A DNA stretch of 64,000 nt from Beijerinckiaceae bacterium (lineage in GTDB: Bacteria; Pseudomonadota; Alphaproteobacteria; Rhizobiales; Beijerinckiaceae). The DNA lies in contig CANGFT010000001.1 in the NCBI GenBank assembly GCA_947453205.1, forward strand, positions 62,001 through 126,000, given 5' to 3'. Made by a program: the position numbers and the translations under genes. Positions 26,947-37,429 of the stretch are shown one piece after another; position 1 is the stretch's first letter, and each line of letters begins with the position of its first letter. A model generated the notes under the pieces. The model searched no databases. It was given only the letters and a program-made list of their open reading frames with translations, and was not told the DNA's origin.

Positions 26947-29345
26947 CTGCGTTTCCGTTTCGCCTTGTCGCCGGTGGCGCCGGGGAAGGAGGCCTTCTTA
27001 CCACGGCCGGTGGCGTTTTTGTGCGTCTTGGCGTCGCGGGGCTTGGATTTTCGCGTCTTGAGGGCGCCTGGCCCCGCCGCGCGCCGGTTGCGGCCCTCGC
27101 TGAGCATCTCGAAACGCATGGCGCCCGCGAAAGGCGCGACCTCGACCAGCCGGACCTCCACCATGTCGCCGAGCCGGTGCATCTCCCCCGTGCGGCTGCC
27201 GATGAGGGCGTGCAGGGTCTCGTCATAGCGGAAGTAATCGGAGCCCAGGGTGGCTGCGGGGATGAATCCGTCCGCCCCCGTATCGGTCAGCTTCACGAAG
27301 AGGCCGACCTTGGTCACGCCGCCGATGCGCGCCTGAAAACTCGCGCCGATGCGGTCGGCGAGATGGCTGGCGATGAGCCGGTCCACCGTCTCGCGCTCCG
27401 CCGCCATGGCGCGGCGCTCGGCGAGCGAAATGCGCTCGGCGATTTCGGCGAGCTCCACGGGCGTCATGTCGGGCAGGCCGTCGGGCCCAAGCCCTAGGGC
27501 GCGGATGAGGGCGCGATGGACGATCAGATCCGCATAGCGGCGGATCGGCGAGGTGAAATGCGCGTAGCGCTTCAGGTGCAGGCCGAAATGGCCGTAGTTC
27601 TCGGACGTATATTCCGCCTGCGCCTGCGAGCGCAGCACGATCTCGTTCACCACATGCATATGTTCGGTGTCGCGCACCCGGTCGAGGATGCGGTTGAAAT
27701 GATGCGGGCGCATGGCCTCGCCCTTGGCGAGCTTGATGCCGATGGTGGAGAGGAACTCGGCCAGCGCGTTGATCTTCTCCTGCGTCGGCTCGTCGTGGGC
27801 GCGGTAGATCAGTTGCTGCTGCTTCTGCTCCAGCGTTTCAGCGGCCGCCACATTGGCGAGGATCATGAACTCCTCGATCAGCCTGTGGGCGTCGAGGCGC
27901 GGGGGGATGATGACCCGGTCCACGGAGCCGTCAGGCTTCAGCAGGATCTTGCGTTCGGGCAGGTCGAGATCGAGGGGCGAGCGTTGCTCCCGCTCCAGCT
28001 TCAGCGCTTCATAGGCCGCCCAGAGGGGGCGCAGAACCTTGTGGAGAATGGGCGCCGTCACCTCATCCACATGGCCGTCGATGGCCGCCTGCGCCTGGGC
28101 GTAGGCGAGCTTGGCGGCCGAGCGCATCATGATCCGATGGAATGTGTGGCTGCGCTTGCGCCCATGCTTGTCGACGATCATCCGCACCGCGAGCGCGGGC
28201 CGGTCGACCAGAGGCTTCAGGGAGCACAGGTCGTTTGAAATGCGCTCGGGCAGCATGGGCACGACGCGGTCGGGGAAATAGACGGAGTTGCCGCGGTCGA
28301 GCGCCTCGCGGTCGAGCGGGCGCTGGGGCCGCACATAGGCCGCGACATCGGCGATGGCGACGGTGATGACGAAGCCGTCGTCATTGGAGGGGTCAGGATC
28401 CGGCTCAGCATGAACCGCATCGTCATGATCCTTGGCGTCGGCGGGGTCGATGGTGAGGAGGGGCAGGCCGCGCCAGTCCTCGCGCAGGTCCATTGTGGCC
28501 TCGCGGGCGCTGGCGGCCTCGGCCAGGGTGTCGGAGCGGAATTCATTGGGGATGTTGTGGGTGTGGATGGCGATGAGGCTGATGGCCTTCTCGCTCTTCA
28601 CCGAGCCCAGCTTCTCCCGGACCTTCGCCAGCGGCAGGCCGAAACGCCTGTCGCGCTGCAGATCCACCGAGACGAGATCGCCATCGACGGCGCCGCCCTC
28701 CGCCCCCTTGGGGATGTCGAGTTCGCTCGGCTGGCCCTTCTTGACGATGGGGATCAGGCGTCCGCCGCCATCTGGCAAGGCGCGAAAGACGCCAAGCACC
28801 TGCGCGCGCGCTTTCGAAACAAGCTTGAGCACACGCCCCGCATAGGGCGGCTCGCCTCGCTCGACATGGCGCGCCTGCTCGACCCGCAGAAGCGCGCGGT
28901 CGTTGAGGCCGGGAATGGGCTCGCCGGGGCGCGGCTTGCGCGGCGTGCGCACCAGAATGCGCGGGGCGGGGCCATATTCCACCACATCCCATTCGACGGG
29001 CTCGGCGATGAGGTCGCCGTCCCGGTCGCGGGCGATGACGTCGGCGAGGACCACGTCCGGCAGGGCGCCAGCCTTGCGCAGGGTCTTGCCGCGCCGCTCG
29101 ACCGCCCCGTCGGACTCCAGCTCCTTGAGCAGGCGCTTCAACGCGATGCGGTCGGCGCCCGTGACGCCGAAAGCCCGGGCGATCTCGCGCTTGCCGATCT
29201 TCGCGGGGATGGCGCCGTCGTTCTTGTCCGCAGCGGCGCGTTCGCGCGCGATGAAGGCGAGAACCTCCTCACGCGACGGAAGGGCTTTCGCTGCCGCGGG
29301 GCTGGCTCTGGGGGGAAGGGTGTTTTTGGACAATCGCGTTTCCAC
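26943..29345 (-). CDS. rnr: Ribonuclease R
   Basis: 800-residue processive 3'-5' exoribonuclease able to degrade structured RNA. Order: N-terminal winged-helix and cold-shock/OB regions, the RNB catalytic domain with DPADAKDHDDAV (metal-binding Asp cluster), an S1 domain towards the C-terminus (FQARIGGVTKVGLFVKL) and a basic tail (KTRKSKPRDAKTHKNATG). The longest frame starts with GTG at 29345; no strong Shine-Dalgarno is seen and a TTG four codons in is possible. topA lies 74 bases upstream. Confidence 0.95.
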   Translation of the reverse strand: METRLSKNTLPPRASPAAAKALPSREEVLAFIARERAAADKNDGAIPAKIGKREIARAFGVTGADRIALKRLLKELESDGAVERRGKTLRKAGALPDVVLADVIARDRDGDLIAEPVEWDVVEYGPAPRILVRTPRKPRPGEPIPGLNDRALLRVEQARHVERGEPPYAGRVLKLVSKARAQVLGVFRALPDGGGRLIPIVKKGQPSELDIPKGAEGGAVDGDLVSVDLQRDRRFGLPLAKVREKLGSVKSEKAISLIAIHTHNIPNEFRSDTLAEAASAREATMDLREDWRGLPLLTIDPADAKDHDDAVHAEPDPDPSNDDGFVITVAIADVAAYVRPQRPLDREALDRGNSVYFPDRVVPMLPERISNDLCSLKPLVDRPALAVRMIVDKHGRKRSHTFHRIMMRSAAKLAYAQAQAAIDGHVDEVTAPILHKVLRPLWAAYEALKLEREQRSPLDLDLPERKILLKPDGSVDRVIIPPRLDAHRLIEEFMILANVAAAETLEQKQQQLIYRAHDEPTQEKINALAEFLSTIGIKLAKGEAMRPHHFNRILDRVRDTEHMHVVNEIVLRSQAQAEYTSENYGHFGLHLKRYAHFTSPIRRYADLIVHRALIRALGLGPDGLPDMTPVELAEIAERISLAERRAMAAERETVDRLIASHLADRIGASFQARIGGVTKVGLFVKLTDTGADGFIPAATLGSDYFRYDETLHALIGSRTGEMHRLGDMVEVRLVEVAPFAGAMRFEMLSEGRNRRAAGPGALKTRKSKPRDAKTHKNATGRGKKASFPGATGDKAKRKRR

Positions 29346-29419
29346 GCCGAGGGGGAGATTCGCCCTCGACGTTACACCATGTGGCCACGGAGTCCCGGAT
29401 TTTCCAGAACGCCGGGCCG

Positions 29420-32389
29420 TCAGCCCTTCTTCTTCGCTGCCGCTTTCTTGGCGGGAGCCTTTTTGGCCGCAGCCTTCTTGGCCGCAGCTTTTTTGGCCGG
29501 AGCCTTTTTGGCGGCTGTTTTTTTGGCCGCCGATTTGGTCGGCGCCGTGCGCGCGGCCACGCGGGCCTTTGGCGCATCGTCGAGGTCAAAGGGGACTTCG
29601 TCCGAGTCCTCGATGACCTTGGCCGCCTTGCCCGCAGGCTTTTTGGCGGCGCCCTTCGCTGGACCCTTGCGGATCGCCTTCTTGTCTGGCCCGCCCTTGG
29701 CGTCGATCCAGCCGATGGCGTCCTGCAGGGTCACGCTGTCGGTGGGCGTGCCCTTGGGAATGGTGGCGTTGACCTTGCCGTGGCTCACATAGGCGCCGTA
29801 GCGCCCGTCGCGCAGGGTGATCGTCCCCCCCAGCGGATGTTCGCCCAGCGCCTTCCCGCCCGTCGGCCCCGCCGATCCGCGGGCCGCCAGAAGCGCGACG
29901 GCCTCCGCAAGCGTCAGGGCTTCGGCATTGGTCCCCTTGGGGATGGTGGCGTTGATCTTGCCATGATTGACATAGGAGCCGAACCGGCCCGCCTTTACGC
30001 TCACCTCGCCGCCTTCGGGATGATCGCCGAGCACGCGGCCCGGGCCGCTGGCGCCGAAGCGTCCGCCGCCCTGCTCCTTGGTGACGATGAGATCGATGGC
30101 GCGGTTGGCGCCGATGCTCAGGATGTCGTCGTCGCGGGTGAGGCTGGCGTAGGTCTTCCCATGCTGCACATAGGGACCAAAGCGCCCGATGCCCGCCACG
30201 ATGGGCTCTTTGGTGTCGGGATGTTTCGCCACCTCGCGCGGCAGCGAGAGCAGGGCGATCGCCTGTTCGAGCGTGATTTCCGCCGCCTTCAGGCCACGCG
30301 GAATGGAGGAGCGCTTCGGCTTCTCGCCTTCGCCGATCTGAAGATAGGGCCCGAAGCGCCCGTCGCGGGAGGTGATCTCCTCCCCCGTCGCAGGATCCTC
30401 TCCGATCACGCGCACGCCGGGACGGTCGCCCTCGGCGCCCGCCGCCTCGCCGGTGGCGGACTGGGCGAGCGTGCGGGTGAATTTGCATTCAGGATAGTTC
30501 GAACAGCCGATGAAGGCGCCGAACTTGCCGAGTTTGAGCGAGAGTTGCCCGGCGCCGCAGGAGGGGCAGCCGCGCGGATCCGAGCCGTCCTCCTTCGCGG
30601 GGAAGATATGTGAGCCCAGCACCTCGTTCAGGCTGTCGAGAACCTGCGTCGTGCGAAGATCCTTGGTGCCTTCCACGGCGGCCAGAAAGTCCCGCCAGAA
30701 ATCACGCAGAAGCTCTTTCCAGTCCTTCTCGTGATTGGAGACTTCGTCGAGCTTCTCTTCGAGATCCGCTGTGAAGTTATATTCCACATAGCGTGAGAAG
30801 AAGCTCTCGAGGAACGCCGTCAGCAGGCGGCCCTTGTCCTCGGGAACGAGGCGCTTCTTTTCGATGCGCACATAGTCGCGCTCGCGCAGCACGGCGAGGG
30901 TCGAAGCATAGGTGGAGGGGCGCCCGATGCCGAGCTCCTCCATGCGCTTGACGAGCGTCGCCTCGGTGTAGCGCGGCGGCGGCTCGGTGAAATGCTGCAC
31001 CGTCTCGATGCGGTCCTTCGCCAGCGCCTCGCCCTGCTTCATGGGCGGCAGGCGCCCGCCATCCTCATCGTCCTCATCGTCCTTGCCTTCCTGATAGAGT
31101 TTCAGAAAGCCGTCGAAACGAACGACCTGGCCGGTGGCGCGCAGGTCGAGCTTGCGGATGGGGGAGGGGGCGGCGACGTCGGCCACGATCTCGACCGTGG
31201 TGCGCTCAAGCTCCGCAGACTCCATCTGGCTGGCTACGGTGCGGGTCCAGATGAGTTCATAAAGAGCGAGCTGCTCGCCTTCGAGATATTTCGCCATCCG
31301 CCTGGGCAGGCGGGCGGCGTCGGTCGGGCGCACCGCCTCATGGGCCTCCTGCGCATTCTTCTGCTTCGACGCGTAGCGGCGCGGCGCCTTGGGCACATAT
31401 TGCTCGCCATATTGCGCGGCGATCACGCTGCGCGCGGCGGCGACGGCTTCGGGCGCCATGTCGACGCCGTCGGTGCGCATATAAGTGATGAGGCCCACGG
31501 TCTCGCCGCCGAGGTTGATGCCTTCATAAAGACGCTGGGCGATCTGCATGGTGCGGGCGGGCGCGAAGCCGAGCTTGCGCGATGCTTCCTGCTGCAGGGT
31601 CGAGGTGGTGAAGGGCGGGGCGGGGTTGCGCCGGGCGGGCTTGGCCTCCACCGAGGCCACGGTGAAGGTCGCCTTGTTGAGTCCGGCTTCGAAGGCGCGC
31701 GCCTCCGCTTCGGTCCCGATGTCGAGGCGGGTGATCTTCCGGCCGTCGGCGCCGACGAGCCGGGCGATGAAGGGGGCCTTCTGGGCCGTCAGCAGATGGG
31801 CCGCCAGAGACCAGTATTCCTGCCGGACGAACTTCTCGATCTCGAGCTCGCGGTCGCAGACGAGGCGCAGGGCCACCGACTGGACGCGTCCCGCCGAACG
31901 GGCGCCGGGAAGCTTGCGCCAAAGGACCGGCGAAAGGGTGAAGCCCACGAGATAATCAAGGGCGCGGCGTGCGAGATAGGCGTCGACGAGGGCGTCGTCG
32001 ATCTCGCGGGGGTTCTGCATCGCGTCCAGAATGGCGCTTTTGGTGATGGCGTTGAAGACGACCCGCTCGATCTTCTTGTCCTTCAGAACCTTCTTGCCGC
32101 GCAGGATCTCCAGCACATGCCAGGAGATGGCCTCGCCCTCGCGATCAGGGTCGGTCGCCAGGATGACCTTGCTCGCGCCCTTCACGGCGGCGGCGATGGC
32201 GCTCATGCGCTTGCTCGCCTTGGGATCCATCTCCCAACGCATGGCGAAGTCGGCCTCGGGATCGACCGAGCCATCCTTGGCGGGCAGATCGCGCACATGG
32301 CCGAACGAGGCGAAGACCTCGTAGTCCTTGCCAAGATATTTGTTGATCGTCTGCGCTTTGGCAGGTGACTCAACGATGACGACATTCAT
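29420..32389 (-). CDS. topA: DNA topoisomerase I (type IA)
   Basis: 989 residues. It relaxes negative supercoils by transient single-strand cleavage. The TOPRIM start MNVVIVESPAKAQTINKYLG and the catalytic Tyr303 in GLITYMRTDG are clear. One zinc ribbon (CPSCG...CSNYPEC) is followed by four tandem C-terminal repeats, each with GRFGxYV-like and ATIPKGT-like motifs. The final ~50 residues are an Ala/Lys/Pro tail (KKAPAKKAAAKKAAAKK). The ATG at 32389 is the family start; the frame opens 8 codons earlier. Confidence 0.97.
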   Translation of the reverse strand: MNVVIVESPAKAQTINKYLGKDYEVFASFGHVRDLPAKDGSVDPEADFAMRWEMDPKASKRMSAIAAAVKGASKVILATDPDREGEAISWHVLEILRGKKVLKDKKIERVVFNAITKSAILDAMQNPREIDDALVDAYLARRALDYLVGFTLSPVLWRKLPGARSAGRVQSVALRLVCDRELEIEKFVRQEYWSLAAHLLTAQKAPFIARLVGADGRKITRLDIGTEAEARAFEAGLNKATFTVASVEAKPARRNPAPPFTTSTLQQEASRKLGFAPARTMQIAQRLYEGINLGGETVGLITYMRTDGVDMAPEAVAAARSVIAAQYGEQYVPKAPRRYASKQKNAQEAHEAVRPTDAARLPRRMAKYLEGEQLALYELIWTRTVASQMESAELERTTVEIVADVAAPSPIRKLDLRATGQVVRFDGFLKLYQEGKDDEDDEDGGRLPPMKQGEALAKDRIETVQHFTEPPPRYTEATLVKRMEELGIGRPSTYASTLAVLRERDYVRIEKKRLVPEDKGRLLTAFLESFFSRYVEYNFTADLEEKLDEVSNHEKDWKELLRDFWRDFLAAVEGTKDLRTTQVLDSLNEVLGSHIFPAKEDGSDPRGCPSCGAGQLSLKLGKFGAFIGCSNYPECKFTRTLAQSATGEAAGAEGDRPGVRVIGEDPATGEEITSRDGRFGPYLQIGEGEKPKRSSIPRGLKAAEITLEQAIALLSLPREVAKHPDTKEPIVAGIGRFGPYVQHGKTYASLTRDDDILSIGANRAIDLIVTKEQGGGRFGASGPGRVLGDHPEGGEVSVKAGRFGSYVNHGKINATIPKGTNAEALTLAEAVALLAARGSAGPTGGKALGEHPLGGTITLRDGRYGAYVSHGKVNATIPKGTPTDSVTLQDAIGWIDAKGGPDKKAIRKGPAKGAAKKPAGKAAKVIEDSDEVPFDLDDAPKARVAARTAPTKSAAKKTAAKKAPAKKAAAKKAAAKKAPAKKAAAKKKG

Positions 32390-32706
32390 TCCGGAGCGCC
32401 TTTCAGACGCCATCCCGGCGCGAGCGATCAGGGCTCGACGGTCGTTCCGCAGGATCTGCGAGGCCGTCGTGAAGCTCGGCGCGGGTGGCGAAAACGGCCG
32501 GGAACATGGGCGAGGCCCGGTCCGCTGTCAAATCGGCCCTCTGTCCGGTCCCGGCGCGGCTCATTGTGGGCGCCCTGTGGACAAGTCGTCCCGGCTGCGA
32601 CAAGGAATGGCTTGACGGGCTTATGCTGCGCCGATGAAGAGGGCTGCCGGACCGTTCGGGTCGGTGGGACGTTGCAGTTCGCAGATCCAATTCAACCACG
32701 GTTTCG
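32390..32706. other. Intergenic region between divergent topA and ClC genes
   Basis: 317 bases that must hold the promoters of topA and of the channel gene. No open frame here looks coding. No convincing -35/-10 pair or dyad was found by eye. In relatives dprA, not a ClC gene, is the topA neighbour. Confidence 0.5.
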
Positions 32707-34470
32707 ATGGCGCCGATCCCTTCCCAGAAATTCGACCGTCTGTTCCCCGTCTGGCTGCGCGGCTTCGTGCGTGCGCGGGAGGTCGGGCTCGTGCTCGTCG
32801 CTGTTCTCGTGGGCGCCGTCTCCGGTTTGCTGGTCTCGGGCCTCTCCATCGCGTCCCAGTTCGCCCATGAAGTCATCTTCGACCTGGCCCGGGGGCAGCA
32901 TCTGTCCATCGCCGCAGGGATTGACTGGCGGCGGGTCATGGGCGGCCCGATCCTCGGCGCCCTGGCGCTTGCGCTGCTCACGTTCTGGGCGGGCAAGAGG
33001 TTCAGCGGCAGGATGGCCGACGCCATCGAGGCGAACGCCCTGAACGGCGGGCGCCTGTCCATGGGCGGCAGCCTCTACATCACCGTCCAGACCTTCATCT
33101 CCAACGCCTGCGGCTCCTCGGTGGGGCTTGAGGCCGCCTATACGCAGATCTCCTCAGCCGTGGCCTCGCTGCTGGGGCGGGGGCTCGCGGCGCGGCGCAG
33201 CGACATGCGGCTGCTGGTCGGCTGCGGCGCTGCGGGGGCGATCGCGGCGGCTTTCGGAGCGCCGCTGGCGGGAGCCTTCTATGCTTTCGAGGTGGTGCTG
33301 GGCGCCTATAGCGTGGGCTCGCTGGCGCCCGTGGCGGCCAGCGCCATCGCCGCGAGCCTGATTTCGAAGCCTATCGTGGGCCATGACCTGCTGGTCGCGC
33401 CCGGGCCGATGTCGCCCATTCATGGGGCCGGATTCGTTCATTTGCTGATCCTGGCCGCCCTGATGGCGCTGGTCGGCATCGCCCTCATGCGGGGGGTGGC
33501 GGCCTTCGACGGGCTTTTCAACCGCAGCCGCATCCCCGCCGCCTTCCGACCCGTGCTGGGGGGCGTCCTTGTGGGCGCCATGGCCCTCATCAGTCCGCAG
33601 GTCATGGGCTCGGGCCATGGCGCGCTTCAGCACAATCTGCTCAACGCCCTGCCGCTCGGCCTGCTGGTGGGGCTGGCGCTGCTCAAGTGCCTCGCCTCTG
33701 CGGTGTCGCTGGGCTCTGGCTATCGCGGCGGCCTCTTCTTCGCCTCCCTGCTGATCGGCAGCATGCTCGGACGGTTCTATGGAGAGGGGATGGCCCTTTG
33801 GATGGACCTGTCCCTGTCGCCCGGCGCGGCGGCGGTCGCGGGCATGGCGGCCTTCGCCACGGGGGTGCTGGGCTCGCCGATCACCATGACCGTGCTGGCG
33901 CTGGAGATGACCGGCGACTTCGACGTGACGGCCGCCTGCTTTCTGGCCTGCGCCATCTCCTCCCTCATCGTGCGCACGGGCTTTGGCTATTCCTTCGCCA
34001 CCTGGCGTTTCCACCTGCGCGGGGAGACCATCCGCGGCCCCGCCGACATCGGCTGGCTGCGCGATCTCACCGTGGCCCGGCTGATGCGCAAGGACGCGCG
34101 CACCCTGCCCGGCGATGTCGCCATAGAAGCGGCGCGGCAGATTTTCCCACCCGGCGGCGAGCGCCAGTTCTTCCTGCTCGACAAGAATGGCCGCTACGCC
34201 GGAACCGTTCTGACCGCCGATCTCCACACCACCGACGAGACGGCTGATGCTCCCGTCGCCACCCTCGCCCAGCCCGATGGAGCCTTGCTGTTCCCCCGGA
34301 TGACCATCCGCGAGGCCATCGACACCTTCGAGAAGACGGAGACCGATGTGCTTCCGGTCCTCGACAGCGCGGAAAGCGGTCAGGTGCTGGGGCTTTTAAC
34401 CGAGGCGCATACCCTGCGCCGTTATGGCGAGGAGCTAGAGCGGCGCCATCAGGCGATCATCCGGGCTTGA
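32707..34470 (+). CDS. ClC-family chloride channel/antiporter with CBS domains
   Basis: 587 residues. About 430 residues form the ClC membrane domain with many helices. Selectivity-filter regions are SNACGSSVGLEAAYTQ (the Glu of GLEAA is in the place of the gating Glu) and GSGYRGGLFFASLLIG. The C-terminal 150 residues are a CBS-pair region (LTVARLMRKDARTLPG and LFPRMTIREAIDTFE). It moves chloride or another anion across the inner membrane, perhaps in exchange for protons. Monocistronic. Confidence 0.9.
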   Translation: MAPIPSQKFDRLFPVWLRGFVRAREVGLVLVAVLVGAVSGLLVSGLSIASQFAHEVIFDLARGQHLSIAAGIDWRRVMGGPILGALALALLTFWAGKRFSGRMADAIEANALNGGRLSMGGSLYITVQTFISNACGSSVGLEAAYTQISSAVASLLGRGLAARRSDMRLLVGCGAAGAIAAAFGAPLAGAFYAFEVVLGAYSVGSLAPVAASAIAASLISKPIVGHDLLVAPGPMSPIHGAGFVHLLILAALMALVGIALMRGVAAFDGLFNRSRIPAAFRPVLGGVLVGAMALISPQVMGSGHGALQHNLLNALPLGLLVGLALLKCLASAVSLGSGYRGGLFFASLLIGSMLGRFYGEGMALWMDLSLSPGAAAVAGMAAFATGVLGSPITMTVLALEMTGDFDVTAACFLACAISSLIVRTGFGYSFATWRFHLRGETIRGPADIGWLRDLTVARLMRKDARTLPGDVAIEAARQIFPPGGERQFFLLDKNGRYAGTVLTADLHTTDETADAPVATLAQPDGALLFPRMTIREAIDTFEKTETDVLPVLDSAESGQVLGLLTEAHTLRRYGEELERRHQAIIRA

Positions 34471-34539
34471 ACGAGGCTGGGGACGCGCGCCCCCGCCGCC
34501 TTGCGTCGCCGCGCCCGGCGGCCCTATAGGATGCGCTTC

Positions 34540-35490
34540 ATGGCAGACACAAACTCCCCCAACCCGTTCCCGCACCGCCATCTCCTCGGCATCGAGGCCC
34601 TGTCGGCGCCCGACATCCTCCATCTCCTGGACATGGCGGATGAGGCCGTGGCCCTCTCCCGTCAGGTGGAGAAGAAGCGCTCCATCCTGCGCGGGCGCAC
34701 CCAGATCAATCTCTTCTTCGAGAACTCCACGCGCACGCAGGCCTCCTTCGAGATCGCCGGCAAGCGGCTCGGCGCTGACGTCATGAACATGTCCGTGGCG
34801 ACGTCGAGCGTGAAGAAGGGCGAGACGCTGATCGACACGGCGGTGACCTTGAACGCCATGCGGCCTGACATCATCATCGTGCGCCATCAGGAATCCGGCG
34901 CCGTCGATCTCCTGTCCCGCAAGGTCGATTGCTCCGTGGTGAATGCGGGCGACGGCTCCCACGAGCATCCCACGCAGGCCCTGCTCGACGCCCTCACCAT
35001 CCGCCGCAACAAGGGGCGCATCGAGGGTCTGACCGTCGCGATCTGCGGCGATGTCGCGCATTCCCGCGTGGCCCGGTCCAACATGGTGCTGCTCGCCAAG
35101 CTCGGCGCGCGGGTGCGCGTCGTGGCGCCCTCCACGCTGCTGCCCGCCGGGATCGACCGCATGGGGGTCGAGGTTCACCGCAACATGCGCGACGGCCTCA
35201 GGGACGCCGACATCGTGATGATGCTGCGGCTCCAGCTTGAGCGCATGAGCGGCGCCTTCGTGCCGAGCCTGCGCGAATACGCCCGCTTCTATGGCCTTGA
35301 TGAGGAGAAGCTCGCCTGGGCGAAGCCCGACGCGCTGGTCATGCACCCCGGCCCCATGAACCGGGGCGTCGAGATCGACACGGCGGTGGCGGATGGTCCC
35401 CGCTCCCTCATCACCGAACAGGTCGAGATGGGCGTCGCCGTGCGCATGGCGGTGCTTGAAGCCCTCGCGCAAAACCTGCCGAACCTGTGA
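34540..35490 (+). CDS. pyrB: Aspartate carbamoyltransferase catalytic subunit
   Basis: 316 residues. It joins carbamoyl phosphate and aspartate to N-carbamoyl-aspartate in pyrimidine synthesis. The carbamoyl-phosphate motif [13 protein letters not shown], the [10 protein letters not shown] motif and the late [10 protein letters not shown] loop are present. No pyrI regulatory gene is nearby; the PyrC-like protein encoded 10 bases downstream is likely its structural partner. The start was placed at MADTNSPN; an ATG three codons upstream is also possible. Confidence 0.95.
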   Translation: MADTNSPNPFPHRHLLGIEALSAPDILHLLDMADEAVALSRQVEKKRSILRGRTQINLFFENSTRTQASFEIAGKRLGADVMNMSVATSSVKKGETLIDTAVTLNAMRPDIIIVRHQESGAVDLLSRKVDCSVVNAGDGSHEHPTQALLDALTIRRNKGRIEGLTVAICGDVAHSRVARSNMVLLAKLGARVRVVAPSTLLPAGIDRMGVEVHRNMRDGLRDADIVMMLRLQLERMSGAFVPSLREYARFYGLDEEKLAWAKPDALVMHPGPMNRGVEIDTAVADGPRSLITEQVEMGVAVRMAVLEALAQNLPNL

Positions 35491-35500
35491 GGGCGCGATC

Positions 35501-36790
35501 ATGACCCAGCAACCTCTCGCCCTCATCAACGCCCGCCTCGTCAACCCCGCCTCAGGGACCGAAACGCGCGGCGGCCTGCTCATCATGGATGGCGTCATCG
35601 CCGACCTCGGCGGCGCCGTCACGAAGGATGCGCTGCCTGCCGGCGCGCGGGTCATCGACTGCGCTGGCGACATCGTGGCCCCCGGCCTCATCGACATGCG
35701 CGCCTTCGTGGGGGAGCCCGGCGCCGAACATCGCGAGACCATGGCCTCGGCCAGCGCGGCCGCCGCTGCTGGCGGCGTCACCACCATGGTCGCCATGCCC
35801 GACACCCATCCGGCGGTGGATGATCCGGCTGTCGTCGATTTCATCAAGCGCCGCGCGCGCGACACAGCGCGGGTGCGGGTGCTGCCGTCAGCGGCGATCA
35901 CCAAGGGGCTCAGGGGCAAGGAGATCGCGGAGATCGGCTTGCTGCTCGAAAGCGGCGCCGTCGCCTTCACCGATGGCCTGCGCTCGATCCGCAACGCCCA
36001 GGTGATGCGCCGTGCCATGACCTATGCGCGGGACTTTGACGCGCTCATCATGCATTTCGCGCAGGACGAAGACCTCGCGGGCTCCGGCGTGATGAACGCG
36101 GGCGAGCGCGCCACGCGCCTCGGGCTTGGCGGGATACCCGTCGAGGCCGAGACCATCGCCCTCGACCGCGACCTGCGCCTCGTGAACATGATCAAGGGCC
36201 GCTATCACGCCTCCCTCGTCAGCGCCGCGCCATCGCTCGAAATCCTCAAGCGGGCGAAGGACGCGGGGCTCAAGGTCACCTGCGCCACCTCGATCAATCA
36301 CCTCACGCTGAATGAGAACGACATCGGCGCCTATCGCAGCTTCTTCAAGCTCTCGCCGCCTCTGCGCCATGAGGACGACCGCCTCGCCATGGTGGAGGCG
36401 CTGGCCTCGGGCCTGATCGACGTCATCGTCTCCGATCACAACCCGCAGGATGTCGAGACCAAGCGTCTGCCCTTCGGCGAGGCGGAGTTCGGCGCCATAG
36501 GCCTTGAAACCATGCTCTCGGCTGGCCTGCGCCTTGTGCATGCGGGGCAGGTCAGCATGGCGCGTCTGCTCCATGCGCTTTCGACCCGGCCTGCTGAAAT
36601 TCTGGGCCTGCCGCAGGGCCGGTTGCAGAAGGGGGCGCCGGCGGATGTGATCCGCTTCGATCCCGAAGAGCCCTATGTGCTTGATCCCGCTTTGCTTCAT
36701 TCGCGCAGCCGCAACACGCCCTTCGATGGCGCGAAAATGGAGGGCCGTGTGAAGCTCACCGTGGTTGCGGGCGAGGTCGTGTGGGGCTAG
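35501..36790 (+). CDS. pyrC: PyrC-like dihydroorotase homologue, metal ligands missing
   Basis: 429 residues of the amidohydrolase superfamily. In active dihydroorotases the first metal motif is DxHxHxRxPG; here it is DMRAFVGEPG at 65-74, so both His and the substrate Arg are replaced (Arg67, Phe69, Gly71). Later motifs are also changed (SDHNPQ instead of a TDHAPH type). This is the catalytically dead PyrC' type known beside pyrB in many proteobacteria, thought to stabilise aspartate carbamoyltransferase. The real dihydroorotase must be elsewhere. Operon with pyrB, 10 bases apart. Confidence 0.88.
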   Translation: MTQQPLALINARLVNPASGTETRGGLLIMDGVIADLGGAVTKDALPAGARVIDCAGDIVAPGLIDMRAFVGEPGAEHRETMASASAAAAAGGVTTMVAMPDTHPAVDDPAVVDFIKRRARDTARVRVLPSAAITKGLRGKEIAEIGLLLESGAVAFTDGLRSIRNAQVMRRAMTYARDFDALIMHFAQDEDLAGSGVMNAGERATRLGLGGIPVEAETIALDRDLRLVNMIKGRYHASLVSAAPSLEILKRAKDAGLKVTCATSINHLTLNENDIGAYRSFFKLSPPLRHEDDRLAMVEALASGLIDVIVSDHNPQDVETKRLPFGEAEFGAIGLETMLSAGLRLVHAGQVSMARLLHALSTRPAEILGLPQGRLQKGAPADVIRFDPEEPYVLDPALLHSRSRNTPFDGAKMEGRVKLTVVAGEVVWG

Positions 36791-36838
36791 GCTCAAGCGC
36801 CGTCGCCTGGAGAAGCGGACGTTTTAACGGACCCTGAT

Positions 36839-37429
36839 GTGCTTACGCTCGAAACCCTTTTTGCGCTGCTGATCGGCTATCTCCTGGGATCCATTCCCTT
36901 CGGGCTGGTCATCACGAAAGCTGCGGGCACGCAGGACATCCGCACGATCGGATCCCAGAACATCGGCGCGACCAATGTGCTGCGCACTGGCCGCAAGGGC
37001 CTCGCCGCCGCCACGCTGATCTGCGATGCGCTGAAGGGGACCGTTGCGATCCTCATCGCCGCCCAGTGGGGCGAGGCGCCCGCCATGGCTGCGGCCTTCG
37101 CTGCCTTCGCGGGCCATATCTTCCCGGTCTGGCTGAAATTCAAAGGCGGCAAGGGCGTCGCGACCTTTCTGGGCTGCCTGCTCGGGCTCTACTGGCCCGC
37201 AGCCATCCTTTTCATGGTCGTCTGGCTGGTGGTGGCGAAGGTGTCGAAATATTCCTCCGCCGCCGCTCTGGCCGCGAGCGTCGCCGCGCCCCTCGCCTTC
37301 ATCGCCACGGGGCAGGAGGCGCAGGGCGCCCTGGCCCTCGTTCTGGCGGCCATGATCTTCTACACCCACAGGGCCAATATCGGACGCCTGCTGGCGGGGT
37401 CCGAAAGCAAGATCGGCCAGCGATCATGA
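36839..37429 (+). CDS. plsY: Glycerol-3-phosphate acyltransferase PlsY
   Basis: 196-residue inner-membrane enzyme that acylates glycerol-3-phosphate from acyl-phosphate, the first step of phospholipid synthesis. Motifs: [12 protein letters not shown], the glycine-rich [14 protein letters not shown] and [12 protein letters not shown]. The start is a GTG, needed to keep the typical N-terminus [16 protein letters not shown]. The stop overlaps the dprA start by 4 bases. It lies 48 bases after the PyrC-like gene. Confidence 0.93.
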   Translation: MLTLETLFALLIGYLLGSIPFGLVITKAAGTQDIRTIGSQNIGATNVLRTGRKGLAAATLICDALKGTVAILIAAQWGEAPAMAAAFAAFAGHIFPVWLKFKGGKGVATFLGCLLGLYWPAAILFMVVWLVVAKVSKYSSAAALAASVAAPLAFIATGQEAQGALALVLAAMIFYTHRANIGRLLAGSESKIGQRS

